DNA from: JACPYM01 sp963699175 | GTDB taxonomy: Bacteria > Acidobacteriota > Blastocatellia > RBC074 | DNA: 64,000 nt | Assembly: GCA_963699175.1 (NCBI GenBank) | Contig: OY969418.1 | Location: 6,510,001 to 6,574,000, forward strand | Direction of reading: 5' to 3' | Shown here: piece by piece, positions 15,875 to 25,274 of the stretch | Numbering within the stretch: position 1 is the first letter of the stretch | Layout: every line of letters begins with the position of its first letter | Translations under genes and position numbers: made by a program | The notes under the pieces: generated by a model | Seen by the model: only the letters and a program-made list of their open reading frames with translations | Databases searched by the model: none | What the model was told of the DNA's origin: nothing

Positions 15875-17374
15875 TCATTTATTCAACAAAGCCGGTTTGA
15901 GCGTCCACGCTTGCAGCCGCGCCAATTCCATAATCTTCGGCGCATGAAAGCCTTCAGGGAAGATCACCCAACCCCACAAGTTCGGCGAATCTGCCGCGAC
16001 GTACTTTTCAAACACCGGTTTGCCTTCGCGCACAATGACACGCTCGGGCAAGCGTTCGCTGGCCAGTGCCTCATCCACCGCGGCGGCAATCGTCGCCAGA
16101 TAATCCTGCGGCGCCAGATTATCTGTGCCGAACCAGATTTCATCAGGGATGCGCCCGTTGCGGCTGATGTATTCGGCGACATCGCGTGCGGCCAGGCGTA
16201 ATGCTTGAAAGGAAAGCGTGGTCAGCTTCTTGCCACCCGCTGCGGGCACGAACGGGCGTGTCGGGCCGTAATAGGGTTTCGGTCTGGACAGTGTGGAAAT
16301 CTCTCGCTTGACCTGAATGAGATTGAGCGCTGAGTTAAGCAGATAGAAGATTTCAGCGGCAGAGAGCGTCATGCCGTTGAGTTGCTGAAAGGAAATCTCG
16401 CCCTGCGCAGCTTTGGCCAGCGCCTGAATTTCCTTGCGCGTGAATTGGTGTGTCGCCGCGCGGTCACCGTACAGCCGCAACAACTCCTCCACCGTCACAA
16501 TGTGCACGTCGGGCAGCTCTTTGATGAACTTCACGTATTGCTCGAAATCGTTGAAAGCCTTTTCGATCTCCGCCGCCGGTTTCATGCTAGGCAGCTTCCA
16601 CTCGCTGCGCGGCGGGTTGGCCCCACGCCGGAAATTGACGCCGTCCCAGAACTCCGTGTGAATGAACTCGCACGGGTGATAATAGATGCTGATCGTGCCG
16701 CCGCCCTGTTTGCGCAACTTCTCCACGCTGGAAGAGAACTTAGCCACGGCCTGTGCCAAGTTGTCATCGCCTTTCAATTCCATGCGCACGACGTTCGAGC
16801 GCATCTTCAAGACATTAAGCATGCCGCCGTAATAAAACGGTTGATCGTCAATGCCGACGTGATTGCTTTCGTCCAGGTACATCCGGATGCCCATCTGATG
16901 CAACGCCGGATAGCTTTGCGGTGCCCACGCGCTGCCGGGCTGGCCATAGCAAATCGGCGTCACGCCGAAGATGCGCGTGATGTCCTGCGCGCCACGCCAT
17001 TCGCGCCGCAGAAATTCCGCGCTGCCATCTTCCCAGCCGGCGTTTTGCAAGTAGACGGCGATGGTTGGCTGCATGCTGTGCGTGTTGGAGTGATAGCCGA
17101 TCTCGTGCTTCTTCAAGGCTTCGATCACGTCGTAACGTTTGCGGTCTTCGAGCGTGCGCGCCTTCTCGCCGACCAGTTTGAACGTGGCTTTAACGCCCAG
17201 CCGCGTCAGCATTTCAGCTATGCGCTTCGCCGCATCGTCACTCTGCGGCAGAATGTAATCTTCGGTGTCGAACCAGAGCGTGACGTAGATAGGCGGTAGT
17301 TTGTTTTGTGCCGTTGCGAAAACGGGGCAGAGCAATGAGCAGAACAATAAGCAGCAAATCGTTCGTGTGTGCAT
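15875..17374 (-). CDS. Secreted polysaccharide-deacetylase-like protein
   Basis: Exported protein (about 499 aa) with a NodB-homology (carbohydrate esterase 4-like) fold. The signal peptide ends near ATAQ. LWFDTEDY then supplies the first catalytic Asp motif, and HSNTHS the zinc-binding HxxxH. The following region, FGVTPICYGQPGSAWAPQ, fits motif 3. The C-terminal 200 residues are unassigned. The ATG at 17374 is preferred because AAGG lies about 5 bases upstream; a GTG two codons earlier is the alternative. It lies 23 bp downstream of the Gfo/Idh gene. Substrate unknown; amide or ester hydrolysis on an acylated sugar is an inference. Confidence 0.78.
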   Translation of the reverse strand: MHTRTICCLLFCSLLCPVFATAQNKLPPIYVTLWFDTEDYILPQSDDAAKRIAEMLTRLGVKATFKLVGEKARTLEDRKRYDVIEALKKHEIGYHSNTHSMQPTIAVYLQNAGWEDGSAEFLRREWRGAQDITRIFGVTPICYGQPGSAWAPQSYPALHQMGIRMYLDESNHVGIDDQPFYYGGMLNVLKMRSNVVRMELKGDDNLAQAVAKFSSSVEKLRKQGGGTISIYYHPCEFIHTEFWDGVNFRRGANPPRSEWKLPSMKPAAEIEKAFNDFEQYVKFIKELPDVHIVTVEELLRLYGDRAATHQFTRKEIQALAKAAQGEISFQQLNGMTLSAAEIFYLLNSALNLIQVKREISTLSRPKPYYGPTRPFVPAAGGKKLTTLSFQALRLAARDVAEYISRNGRIPDEIWFGTDNLAPQDYLATIAAAVDEALASERLPERVIVREGKPVFEKYVAADSPNLWGWVIFPEGFHAPKIMELARLQAWTLKPALLNK

Positions 17375-17397
17375 AGTCACCTTTCAACAGCCGCAGG

Positions 17398-18423
17398 CTA
17401 CGACAATTTCACCGGGCGGCCTTCCGCCGCCGAGCGATCCGCCGCGAAGACTACACGGTGGGTTTCAAACGCGGTGTCGAAATCGGTCAGCGGCATCTTT
17501 GTCTGATTTTTGATGCTGTCAATGAAAGCCTGGAATTGCGGCTGATACGGATGGTCGGCCACATCGCCCGAATCCACTAGCGGCATTTCGAGCTTGCTCC
17601 AATGCTGCTTCGTCACTTTGAGCTTCGCACTGTAAAAACGATTGTCGAGCAAACTACCTTCGCTGCCGACCAGGTGTGTGTGGAAGTAATAAGGTTGCAG
17701 GCAATCAGTCACCGACGCGACCTTGCCTAGCTTGCCATCCTTGAATTTAAGCAGCGTGACAGAGGTTGTGTCGTATTCGTAAGGCGCAAAGATTGGGCTG
17801 CGGCTGCGGTTGCTGTAACTCGTCACCTCTTCGACTTCGGACTGCATAAAACAGAGCAACAGGTCGAGCGCGTGACAACCGGCGGTCAACAAACTGCTGC
17901 CACCTTGATCCTTCTTCACATTCCAGCCGAATTGCCCGTACCAGGGGCCGATGCCGTGATAATAGTCCACCTCGCCGTAGTGCAACTCGCCGAGCAGCTT
18001 CTCTTCGAGCACCGCGCGCACGACGGAAGCGTACTGACTGTAGCGAACTTCAAAGCAGACACAGGTGCGCACGCCCGCCCGGTGAATGGCGTCGCGCATC
18101 TGCACGAGGTCGGCTTCATTAAGCGCGAGCGGCTTTTCGATAATGATGTGCTTGCCTGCTTGCGCGGCGGCGATGGTCTGCGCCGGATGCAGCGGGTGTT
18201 CGGTGCAGATGTCAACGATGTCAATTGATGGATCGGCGAGCATCTCTTCGTAGTTGCGATAACGCTTCAACGGTTGGCCGAACTCCTTGGCCAACTCAGT
18301 TTCATTCAAGTCGCGCCGCGAACAGACCGCTGTGACGCGCGCACCGCTGACATTTTTGAACGTATTGATATGCGCCCCGGCCACCCAGCCGAGACCGACT
18401 ACTCCGATGTTGAGTTCACTCAT
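17398..18423 (-). CDS. Gfo/Idh/MocA-family oxidoreductase
   Basis: NAD(P)-dependent sugar or cyclitol dehydrogenase (341 aa). The Rossmann motif GVVGLGWVAGAH is at residues 7-18, and the family EKPLALN motif near 95 provides the catalytic-site Lys. The C-terminal alpha/beta domain contains GGSSLLTAGCHALDLL, the conserved Asp/His region. No Tat signal is present. It is 27 bp downstream of the PIG-L gene in the minus-strand run, which suggests a role in oxidising a deacetylated sugar; the substrate cannot be defined. Confidence 0.9.
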   Translation of the reverse strand: MSELNIGVVGLGWVAGAHINTFKNVSGARVTAVCSRRDLNETELAKEFGQPLKRYRNYEEMLADPSIDIVDICTEHPLHPAQTIAAAQAGKHIIIEKPLALNEADLVQMRDAIHRAGVRTCVCFEVRYSQYASVVRAVLEEKLLGELHYGEVDYYHGIGPWYGQFGWNVKKDQGGSSLLTAGCHALDLLLCFMQSEVEEVTSYSNRSRSPIFAPYEYDTTSVTLLKFKDGKLGKVASVTDCLQPYYFHTHLVGSEGSLLDNRFYSAKLKVTKQHWSKLEMPLVDSGDVADHPYQPQFQAFIDSIKNQTKMPLTDFDTAFETHRVVFAADRSAAEGRPVKLS

Positions 18424-18450
18424 TGTTGATGTACTCCCTGATGGGCGATT

Positions 18451-19227
18451 TTAGTTGGTATCAATGATGCCGAGAATCTCGGCCAGTAGATTAGTTTGCG
18501 GATAAGCGTGCCCGCGATGTTGGCGAAACGCTTCGGCATAATCTACACCCGCCTCGCGCCCGCGCTGCGCCGACCAAGCCCGCATCGCTTGCAGGTAATG
18601 ATCCATGCCATGCTGGCGCAGCAGCCATTCGCGCTGGCTGGCGTGACAGGCAAGCATCTGCGTCTTGGTCTCGATCACGTCCGAGATGTCTACGTAAAAG
18701 TCCGGCTGCACGGGCGCGCCGAAGATGTCTTTGCCTTCCAGCGCGTCGGTGTAAAACAGATGCGGTACGCCGCCCGTCGCTGTCGCAGGAATGCCAGCTT
18801 GCGTCTTCACGTTCGGCACGCTTGCCGTAAAACAGGCCGCGCGCACCAGCAAGCTGGTCATCTCATGATCAACCAAGTAGTCGCTCGGCGAATGCGTGAA
18901 GACGATGGACGGATTCACGCGCCGCACAATCTCAATCACGTTGCGCAGCGTCGGCGCGTCATAACAGATCAGCAAGTCCTTGGCTCCGGCACAATAATGT
19001 ACGCCATTCAACAGCGCTGCCGCGCGCGCCGCTTCGCCCAAACGAATCTGCGAAATCTCTTCCGGTCCCAGTTCGACGCTGCCACCATCGCCCGCCGTCA
19101 TCGTCGCAATCTGGATCGCGAAACCTTTGGCGTGCAGCCGTGCCAGCGTGCCTGCGCACAAGAATTCGGCATCGTCAGGGTGCGCGAAGAAAGCCAGCAC
19201 GTTAGATTTTTGGTTGGGCCTTACCAC
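18451..19227 (-). CDS. PIG-L family deacetylase
   Basis: Zinc-dependent N-deacetylase of the PIG-L/LmbE family (258 aa), which removes acetyl groups from N-acetyl sugars or sugar conjugates. AFFAHPDDAEF near residue 11 gives the metal-binding AHPDD motif, and HSPSDYLVDHE near 142 provides the third ligand and active-site His. The start is taken as GTG at 19227, overlapping the stop of the upstream gene by 7 bases. The open frame reaches 19590, but that part is an out-of-frame copy of the ceramidase-like gene and has no family similarity. The overlap implies translational coupling. Confidence 0.85.
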   Translation of the reverse strand: MVRPNQKSNVLAFFAHPDDAEFLCAGTLARLHAKGFAIQIATMTAGDGGSVELGPEEISQIRLGEAARAAALLNGVHYCAGAKDLLICYDAPTLRNVIEIVRRVNPSIVFTHSPSDYLVDHEMTSLLVRAACFTASVPNVKTQAGIPATATGGVPHLFYTDALEGKDIFGAPVQPDFYVDISDVIETKTQMLACHASQREWLLRQHGMDHYLQAMRAWSAQRGREAGVDYAEAFRQHRGHAYPQTNLLAEILGIIDTN

Positions 19228-20621
19228 ACGGATTTCTTGGGGCGCTCTTGCTGTAATCGCTTCAACATCTCGTGCACTTTGCCGATGATACGTTCCTCGA
19301 CTCCGGGTGCGTAGGAAGTCGGCAGATCGTAGTAGATCATTGAATCGCTTGCCTCGTAGCCGCCTTCTTTCAACACCCGCGCCGAAGGAATGTACGAGCA
19401 GGCGTCGTTCGCATAAGCCACCACCCACAAACCTTCGCGCCCCAGTTCGCGTTTCAAACGCAAGGCATAGTCCACCACCACCTCGCCCGCCATCACAATC
19501 ATTCGCAGATCGTTGCCGAATTGCACCGCTTGCAAAGAGTACGGATACTCGCGCATCAGCTTGCCATCGCGTTCCAGTTTCGCCAGCCAACGTTCTGCAT
19601 GTTTACGACGAAAGACGTTTTCATCCTTCGTCCGCGCCTGCCACTCCTCGCGCGTCGGCAGCGGCCCGAACGGCAACGATACGCGGTCGAAGGCCAGCTT
19701 CAATTCGCCGCGCACGAGCGGCATCGTGCCGTTAACCAGTTGCTCAACGGCGGCAGCCAGCGCCTTGCCGTATTCTTGCGCGTATTCAACCTTGCTACGC
19801 GGATTGGGATTGATGTCCGCGCCCGCGCCCATTACGAACATGGCCGTCGCGCCAGAGTGTTCGCGTTCCAAGGCGGCTTGCGCAAAGCCAGCGTAATCGC
19901 CACTAAATTGATAAAACTCGCCGGTCAGCGTGGTGTTGTGGCAGGCATAGCCGAAGAGCACGCCGCGCAGCTTGCCTTCGGGCGAAGCGACGCGCAGCAC
20001 AGGCACGTCGTGATCCACCGGGCCTTTGGGATTGACGCCGCCTTTGACTCCTTCCGGCGTCAACACACGGCGATTGACGCTGAAGCGCGCTGTGCTCACA
20101 GCATGTGACAACACCGCTGGTTTCAAATCGGCCAACGCCTGGCCAATCAACGCGACGATCTGCGTTTGCAAATGCGCAGTGTATTGGTCAACCAAACTTT
20201 GCTGTTCCGGCGTTACCAAGCCCGCGCCGCCCAGCAAGCCTGTCAAAGCTGGCCCCGTGTGCGTGTGCGAAGCCGTCAACATCACCTGCTGTCGCGCCAG
20301 CTTGTAACGCAGCCGCGCCTGTTCGGCAATCGCCTCGCCCAGCGCGCGCGGGATGCCAAGCAGATCAGTCGTCACGATCACCAACCGGTTGCCGCGCTGA
20401 TCTTCGAGCGCAAACGCCTTGGCGTAAATATCCAGCAGCGTGCCCTCACTCCGCTTGGTGCGCGCAGCGTAGCCCGTCAGCCAGAGCGGTTCTTTCGGCG
20501 TGATGACGGTCTTGGCGAAGCCCGCCTGCCAGCCCGTGACTGAGCCGCTGAACTGCGCATGCGTCACAGGACAGCTAAGGGAGAGAAAAATAATCAGGCA
20601 ACAAAGCCAACGTCGTTTCAT
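19221..20621 (-). CDS. Neutral/alkaline ceramidase-like secreted hydrolase
   Basis: Exported 466-aa protein resembling the N-terminal catalytic domain of neutral/alkaline non-lysosomal ceramidases. A signal peptide ends near THAQ. The body has AGFAKTVITPKEPLWLTGYA, then LLGIPRAL and TASHTHTGPAL, the family zinc-binding HTHTGP motif. Acidobacteria carry many such proteins whose true substrate is unproven, so amidase activity on an N-acyl compound is the safest statement. It overlaps the PIG-L gene by 7 bases and lies 45 bp after the M28 peptidase gene. Confidence 0.83.
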   Translation of the reverse strand: MKRRWLCCLIIFLSLSCPVTHAQFSGSVTGWQAGFAKTVITPKEPLWLTGYAARTKRSEGTLLDIYAKAFALEDQRGNRLVIVTTDLLGIPRALGEAIAEQARLRYKLARQQVMLTASHTHTGPALTGLLGGAGLVTPEQQSLVDQYTAHLQTQIVALIGQALADLKPAVLSHAVSTARFSVNRRVLTPEGVKGGVNPKGPVDHDVPVLRVASPEGKLRGVLFGYACHNTTLTGEFYQFSGDYAGFAQAALEREHSGATAMFVMGAGADINPNPRSKVEYAQEYGKALAAAVEQLVNGTMPLVRGELKLAFDRVSLPFGPLPTREEWQARTKDENVFRRKHAERWLAKLERDGKLMREYPYSLQAVQFGNDLRMIVMAGEVVVDYALRLKRELGREGLWVVAYANDACSYIPSARVLKEGGYEASDSMIYYDLPTSYAPGVEERIIGKVHEMLKRLQQERPKKSVW

Positions 20622-20666
20622 TGTGCGTACCTCGCGGGGCAGAGAGAGATGGCTATTTTGCGCGCG

Positions 20667-22346
20667 TCAATTAGCCGGATTCGCGCGATTGCGACTCGGC
20701 GGCGGCAGCGCCTTGCGCGGCAACTTCTCGTTCCGCATCGCCGCGTTGTAAGCGAAGACTGCCGCGACTGTGGCTACCTGCACCATGTCATCGCGCTGCA
20801 CGTGATCCACTACGTCCATATTCGAGTGATGCGTGCGCGAGTTGTATTCCAGGCGCTCTTGAATGAACTGGAAGCCGGGCAGTCCGACCTGATCGAACGA
20901 GAGGTGATCAGTGCTTGTGACCGAGCGCGGGCTAATAAGTGTGACGCCCAAGTCGCGCAATGGCTCGCACCACTGCTCGAAAATTTTCATCGCGCCGAGA
21001 TTACCTTGCGACCAGATGCCACGCACGCGCCCGGTGCCGTTGTCTAGGTTGAAGTAGGCCGCCAGCTTTTCGTGATCTGACTTCAACTGCATATTCGCCG
21101 GATCGGCAAAATGCTCCTTCACGTAAGCGCGCGAGCCGAGCAAGCCTTCCTCTTCGCCGCCCCACAGACCTAGGCGAATCGTACGGCGCGGCTTGACTCC
21201 AGCAGCTTTCAAGATGCGCAAAGCTTCGATCATCGCCGCGCTGCCGCAAGCATTGTCGGTCGCGCCCGTGCCTGCGTGGTGTGAATCGAAATGCGCACCC
21301 AGCATTACGACTTCGTTAGCCAGATCGCTGCCAGGGATTTCGGCAATCACGTTGAAGCCTTTGCTTGCCTGTTCGTCGTAAAATTCGGCCTGAATGTTCA
21401 GCTCGACTTTGACCGGGACGTTGCGTTCAAGGATGCGCGCCAGGCGGTTGTAATGCTCGACGGCCAGCACGACTTGCGGCGGGACTTTACCAGCGTTCGC
21501 ATCGCGCGGGCCGCCCGATTGCACGAAGATCGTGCCGCCGTCGGTGCGCTGCGTTTGCCAGGAGAGGTCGCTGCCTCCGGCTGATAGGTCGCTGTCGCTG
21601 CCGCGCTCGAAGATGGCCGCGACACCTTCCTCAAGCAGAAACTTTTGAATTTTTTGCTGCAATGCGCGCGTGCGCGCGAAGTCAGTCTGGCCGCCTGCCG
21701 GGCTGTCTGTCGGGTTGTCCGCCGAAGTGTCCGCTTGGTCTGAGCGCCCGCCCGGTTGACGGCGCGCGGGTGGGATGGGCGTAGTCAGCGCCTCCTTGAT
21801 GTCGTTTTCATTCATCCGCAACACGACGCGGTCTTCGAGCAGTCGAACTGGACGCGCCGTTTGAGTCAACACGATTTTGCCTTTCAACTTGCCCCGATAC
21901 TTTTCAAAGTCGGCTTCAGTTTTGATAGACGCTAAAACCGCGTCTGCCGCAATGCGCCCCGCTGTGCCAGGCGTCCACGACTTCGGATAGCCGATGAGCG
22001 GCGCAATTTGCGGCGCGACCATGTGTGCGTCGAAACGCACGAGCGACCAGCCTTTGCCGAAGGGCCACTCCTCCTCGTGGATGTTGACCAAACCCCACTC
22101 TTGAAATTTCTTCTGCGCCCACACGCTCGCCTGTTTGATGGCGGGCGAACCAGTCAGGCGCGGGCCGTAGATGTCCGAGAGCCAGATGATGTGCTCCATT
22201 ACCTGCGAGCGCTGCAAGCCTTCTTCGCGCAACTTGCCGATCATCGCGTAGTCGAGCCGCTCCTGCGATTGTGCCGCGAGCGCGTAGGGGAAGTAGCAGG
22301 CAAGCAGGATGACAAGCATGAGTGAGAGAGTTTTGCGCATGGACAC
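20667..22346 (-). CDS. Secreted M28-family metallopeptidase
   Basis: Exported aminopeptidase of family M28 (559 aa). The signal peptide ends near ALAAQ. A PA-like insert lies at about 130-300. The two-zinc catalytic core follows: GAHFDSHHAGTGATDNACG (His and bridging Asp), GGEEEGLLGS (catalytic and metal Glu) and the final His in TSTDHLSFD. GTG at 22346 is favoured, since AGGAGA lies 6 bases upstream; ATG is two codons later. The insert has a Ser/Thr/Gly-rich low-complexity stretch near 200-225. It is 35 bp after the aldolase-like gene. Confidence 0.9.
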   Translation of the reverse strand: MSMRKTLSLMLVILLACYFPYALAAQSQERLDYAMIGKLREEGLQRSQVMEHIIWLSDIYGPRLTGSPAIKQASVWAQKKFQEWGLVNIHEEEWPFGKGWSLVRFDAHMVAPQIAPLIGYPKSWTPGTAGRIAADAVLASIKTEADFEKYRGKLKGKIVLTQTARPVRLLEDRVVLRMNENDIKEALTTPIPPARRQPGGRSDQADTSADNPTDSPAGGQTDFARTRALQQKIQKFLLEEGVAAIFERGSDSDLSAGGSDLSWQTQRTDGGTIFVQSGGPRDANAGKVPPQVVLAVEHYNRLARILERNVPVKVELNIQAEFYDEQASKGFNVIAEIPGSDLANEVVMLGAHFDSHHAGTGATDNACGSAAMIEALRILKAAGVKPRRTIRLGLWGGEEEGLLGSRAYVKEHFADPANMQLKSDHEKLAAYFNLDNGTGRVRGIWSQGNLGAMKIFEQWCEPLRDLGVTLISPRSVTSTDHLSFDQVGLPGFQFIQERLEYNSRTHHSNMDVVDHVQRDDMVQVATVAAVFAYNAAMRNEKLPRKALPPPSRNRANPAN

Positions 22347-22381
22347 GATAAATCTCCTGATGAATGACTTGGTAGATAGAT

Positions 22382-23548
22382 TTAAGCCAGGTTTACGGGA
22401 ACTTCGCGCCCGCGCGCCGTCACTCGCTCGACGCGCACGAGTTGCCCGTCTTCTACAATCAAGGCGTGGTCAAAGTTGTTCACCGTCGGGCAAACGTGAC
22501 GCGGCACCAAATAAAGATGCTCACCGACGGCCGGCACTGGCGCGCCAGCGGGCACATCAATCGGCAGATGCTCTTCGCTCGGTTTGTTAGGCTGCAAGGC
22601 AGGCAGGCCCAGCACTGAACAAGTCGGCACGCCCGCGTCCGCCGAAACAGCCTTGTGTCCGGCATCGCAAGTAATGCGACTGGCCGTCGGGCGGCTGACG
22701 ACAGTTGTCACGACTACAGCGGCGGGACGGTAGCCCCATTCGGCAGGCAATTGCCCCACGCTCGTGCCATCGCCGTAGACGACCGTGCCGGGTGAGACGC
22801 GATGGACAAATGGCGCGGACTGAAACGGCTCGTAAGTCAACGCACAAGGGAAGGCCGGTGTGCCCGCGGTAATGACCTCTTCGACCACAATGCCTGCGCT
22901 GTTGAGTGCCGTCACCAATTCCATCAAGTGATCATAGTTCTGATGAGCGATTACTTCGCGCGCCGCCAATTCGTACTTGCTCATGTGCCCGTCGTAGTAG
23001 TGCAAACCGCGAAAGACCAGCCCCGCCTCCTCAATCGCGTGCGCCAGCTTGACGATCTCTTCGATGCGGTCTTGTTCCAGGCCCGTACGATCCATGCCGG
23101 GGTTGAGGTCAATAAACAGGCTGATATTGCTGCCTGCCCACGCTTCGATCTGCGCCGCGTTTTCAACCAGGGCAGAGATGCGTTTGTCGGCGTAGTGCTC
23201 TGCCAGTTCGCGCACGCGTCGCGCATTCGCGCCCATCATTGAGTAGGCGACAAGAATGTCAGTCGCGCCCGCTTCTGCCGCCGTTTGCAGTTCGAGCGTC
23301 GTAGCACATTTGACGTTAGTCACGCCCTGCTCGGTCAGCTTGCGCATTACAAATTCGAGCTTGGAGGTTTTGACGTGCGGGCGCCAGCGGTTCGGATCGT
23401 GGCCAAGCACGCGTAAGGTGACAGCAAGATTGGCTTCGACAATTTGCGGATAGATGATGAGCGCGGGCGTCATCACCGAGGCGATTTCGGCGATGCGATA
23501 GTCATCAGCGGAAGAGAAAGTTGAGAGTGCTTGTTTGGGTTCAGCCAT
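22382..23548 (-). CDS. D-threonine aldolase-like PLP enzyme (fold type III)
   Basis: PLP-dependent enzyme of the alanine-racemase-like D-threonine aldolase/D-serine dehydratase family (388 aa). The N-terminal TIM barrel carries RPHVKTSK near 56-63, where the Lys binds PLP. The C-terminal beta domain has PRHVCPTVNN, whose His and Cys bind the metal as in D-serine dehydratases. Expected chemistry is cleavage of beta-hydroxy-D-amino acids to an aldehyde and glycine, or dehydration. It is the first gene of the seven-gene minus-strand run. Confidence 0.87.
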   Translation of the reverse strand: MAEPKQALSTFSSADDYRIAEIASVMTPALIIYPQIVEANLAVTLRVLGHDPNRWRPHVKTSKLEFVMRKLTEQGVTNVKCATTLELQTAAEAGATDILVAYSMMGANARRVRELAEHYADKRISALVENAAQIEAWAGSNISLFIDLNPGMDRTGLEQDRIEEIVKLAHAIEEAGLVFRGLHYYDGHMSKYELAAREVIAHQNYDHLMELVTALNSAGIVVEEVITAGTPAFPCALTYEPFQSAPFVHRVSPGTVVYGDGTSVGQLPAEWGYRPAAVVVTTVVSRPTASRITCDAGHKAVSADAGVPTCSVLGLPALQPNKPSEEHLPIDVPAGAPVPAVGEHLYLVPRHVCPTVNNFDHALIVEDGQLVRVERVTARGREVPVNLA

Positions 23549-23609
23549 AATTGTTTGTTAGCGTTTTTGCACTGTACTGATTGGAGCGTTGGGCGGATAT
23601 GGGATGGTG

Positions 23610-23963
23610 CTATTTGAACTCGTTGAGCCAACACATCTGATTCTTCAACTCGTCCGCCGACAATGTATTGAGCAGTTTTAACAGGCGGCGGCGCAACAGA
23701 CTAATTGTTTCTTCAGTCGAAAGAATAATGCCCCAATGCTCACGGCCTGCGCTTAGATAACGTTCGTGGCGCACAGCGAAATCTTTGTGATTGAAAGTAA
23801 CGAGGGCTTTCTGCTCGGCAGCCGCGAAAGCCAGTTGCGCATCGTCGTCATCACCCTTCATTCCTATTTCCAAAGTGCTGGACACGTCGAAACCATGCAT
23901 TCGCAACTGTATTGCCAGGCGCGGCGGCAGATGTTCGTCTAAATGAAGCTTAGGCGGTGGCAT
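23610..23963 (-). CDS. DUF5615 PIN-like protein (putative toxin)
   Basis: 117-aa protein with the DUF5615 PIN-like pattern: LHLDEHLPPRLAIQLR at the start (acidic residue for metal), GDDDDAQLAFAAAEQKALVTFNHKDF in the middle. Such proteins are annotated as putative ribonuclease toxins by their coupling to DUF433 proteins. Its start overlaps the upstream DUF433 gene by 14 bases, a typical toxin-antitoxin arrangement. Activity is unproven. Confidence 0.82.
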   Translation of the reverse strand: MPPPKLHLDEHLPPRLAIQLRMHGFDVSSTLEIGMKGDDDDAQLAFAAAEQKALVTFNHKDFAVRHERYLSAGREHWGIILSTEETISLLRRRLLKLLNTLSADELKNQMCWLNEFK

Positions 23964-24255
23964 GCGTTATTTGTTCTGGTTGCCAGCCTTCGTAGCTGTT
24001 TTGCTCACGCACCTCGTCAATCTCCTGCCGATGGTCGTGGTAGTAGGCAAGCGCGCTGAAGACCTGCGCCGGCGAGAGGTAGTCCCACTCAGCTAAAATA
24101 TCTTCGACCGACATGCCGACTTTGTAGTAATACCCGACGAGATGCCACACCGCGATGCGTGTGTCTTCAATGATAGCTTGCCCACCACAAACGCCATCAA
24201 TTTTGACGATGTGCGGATAGGCTGTTTGATGAGCTTCTTTTCCTTGGGTATTCAT
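23950..24255 (-). CDS. DUF433 protein (putative antitoxin)
   Basis: 101-aa DUF433 protein with a small helix-turn-helix-like core: GVCGGQAIIEDTRIAVWHLV, then GMSVEDILAEWDYLSPAQVFSALAYY. These proteins are commonly the antitoxin partners of DUF5615/PIN-like toxins. It precedes and overlaps its partner and lies 12 bp after the TauE-like gene on the same strand. Confidence 0.85.
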   Translation of the reverse strand: MNTQGKEAHQTAYPHIVKIDGVCGGQAIIEDTRIAVWHLVGYYYKVGMSVEDILAEWDYLSPAQVFSALAYYHDHRQEIDEVREQNSYEGWQPEQITHATA

Positions 24256-24267
24256 AACGGTTCCATT

Positions 24268-25143
24268 TTACTGGCTATTTCGCCGTTCGACCATTGCCGC
24301 GCGCAACAGCGACAGCGCAGTGTAAATGACCACAATCACCACCAGCCAGCGCACGTAATACAAATCAAGCGATTTGACGATGTAGACTGCAATCAGCACT
24401 GCCGGAATGCCGCCCAGCGCCAGGCCTAGCGCCGCGCGCAAACTGTAACCCTCCTTGCGAATGAATTGTGCGCTGCCTGACGACATCAGGAATGCGCACG
24501 ACCCCATCATAATCGGAAACGCCGCCTTCGGATTCATCCCCAACAGACTGATCATAATCAGGCACGGGCCATACAACCCGATGCCAAGCGACATTAGCGC
24601 GCCCAGCACAAAATTACCGATAAAACCGAGCACGAGTTTGGCGCCGGTCAACCCCATCGTCTCGCCGCCACCCGCGGAGGCGTTGTAGATCGTCATCAGC
24701 GTCAACGCAGCAGCTACTAGCAGCGCAATGCCCATGCCGATTTGAATCGCGCGGCGCGGCAACTTCACGACGACGCCCGCGCCCAACCACATTCCTAACA
24801 CCGCTGCGATGATCAATAGGATCAACGTCTTCACTTCCACTTCGACCACGGCGATAAAAATAAAGGCTTGGGTGATTGTCGGCAGTGTGTGGCCCACGTT
24901 GAGCGTGCCGGGCAACAATTCGTCAGGCACAACATTGCGTAGCTTGTAGAGCGCGGTCGTCGTGGCAAACGACCCAATGCCCAGCGTGTCGAAGAAATTG
25001 GTGATAAACCCTATGAAGGTTTGGTACAACGTTGGAGCAATGGGCGGATTGCCGCGCCGGTAGCGGATTGCGCTGACCCAGGTGAATAGATAGAAAAGGG
25101 CGAACGCTCCGAGTGCGATGAAGAGAAGGGTTTTGATGGTCAT
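24268..25143 (-). CDS. TauE/SafE (TSUP) family permease
   Basis: Polytopic inner-membrane protein (291 aa, about eight hydrophobic segments) of the TSUP family, which includes sulfite, sulfoacetate and other organic-anion exporters. Features are GFITNFFDTLGIGSFATTTALY near 45-66 and GSCAFLMSSGSAQFIRKEG in the second half, the repeated inverted-topology signature. No Shine-Dalgarno is obvious. The divergent acyl-CoA synthetase gene starts 131 bp away. The substrate is not predictable. Confidence 0.87.
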   Translation of the reverse strand: MTIKTLLFIALGAFALFYLFTWVSAIRYRRGNPPIAPTLYQTFIGFITNFFDTLGIGSFATTTALYKLRNVVPDELLPGTLNVGHTLPTITQAFIFIAVVEVEVKTLILLIIAAVLGMWLGAGVVVKLPRRAIQIGMGIALLVAAALTLMTIYNASAGGGETMGLTGAKLVLGFIGNFVLGALMSLGIGLYGPCLIMISLLGMNPKAAFPIMMGSCAFLMSSGSAQFIRKEGYSLRAALGLALGGIPAVLIAVYIVKSLDLYYVRWLVVIVVIYTALSLLRAAMVERRNSQ

Positions 25144-25274
25144 GGCGGCGTATGCTAGCGCAAGCCTTGCTTAAAGACAAAAATTTGCGCGAGCTTCGCA
25201 AGCTTTTACCGATTCTGCTATGCTCGCGCTGTATTGCCAAAATCTTGCTGAGACCGAAAAGAAGTAATAAGTTT

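Noticed and set aside
16382..17299. A 305-codon plus-strand frame inside the deacetylase-like gene
   Set aside because: It has no family similarity, and the opposite strand carries clear NodB motifs.
19228..19590. N-terminal extension of the PIG-L gene
   Set aside because: It lies in another frame of the ceramidase-like gene, and the family start with AHPDD begins just downstream.
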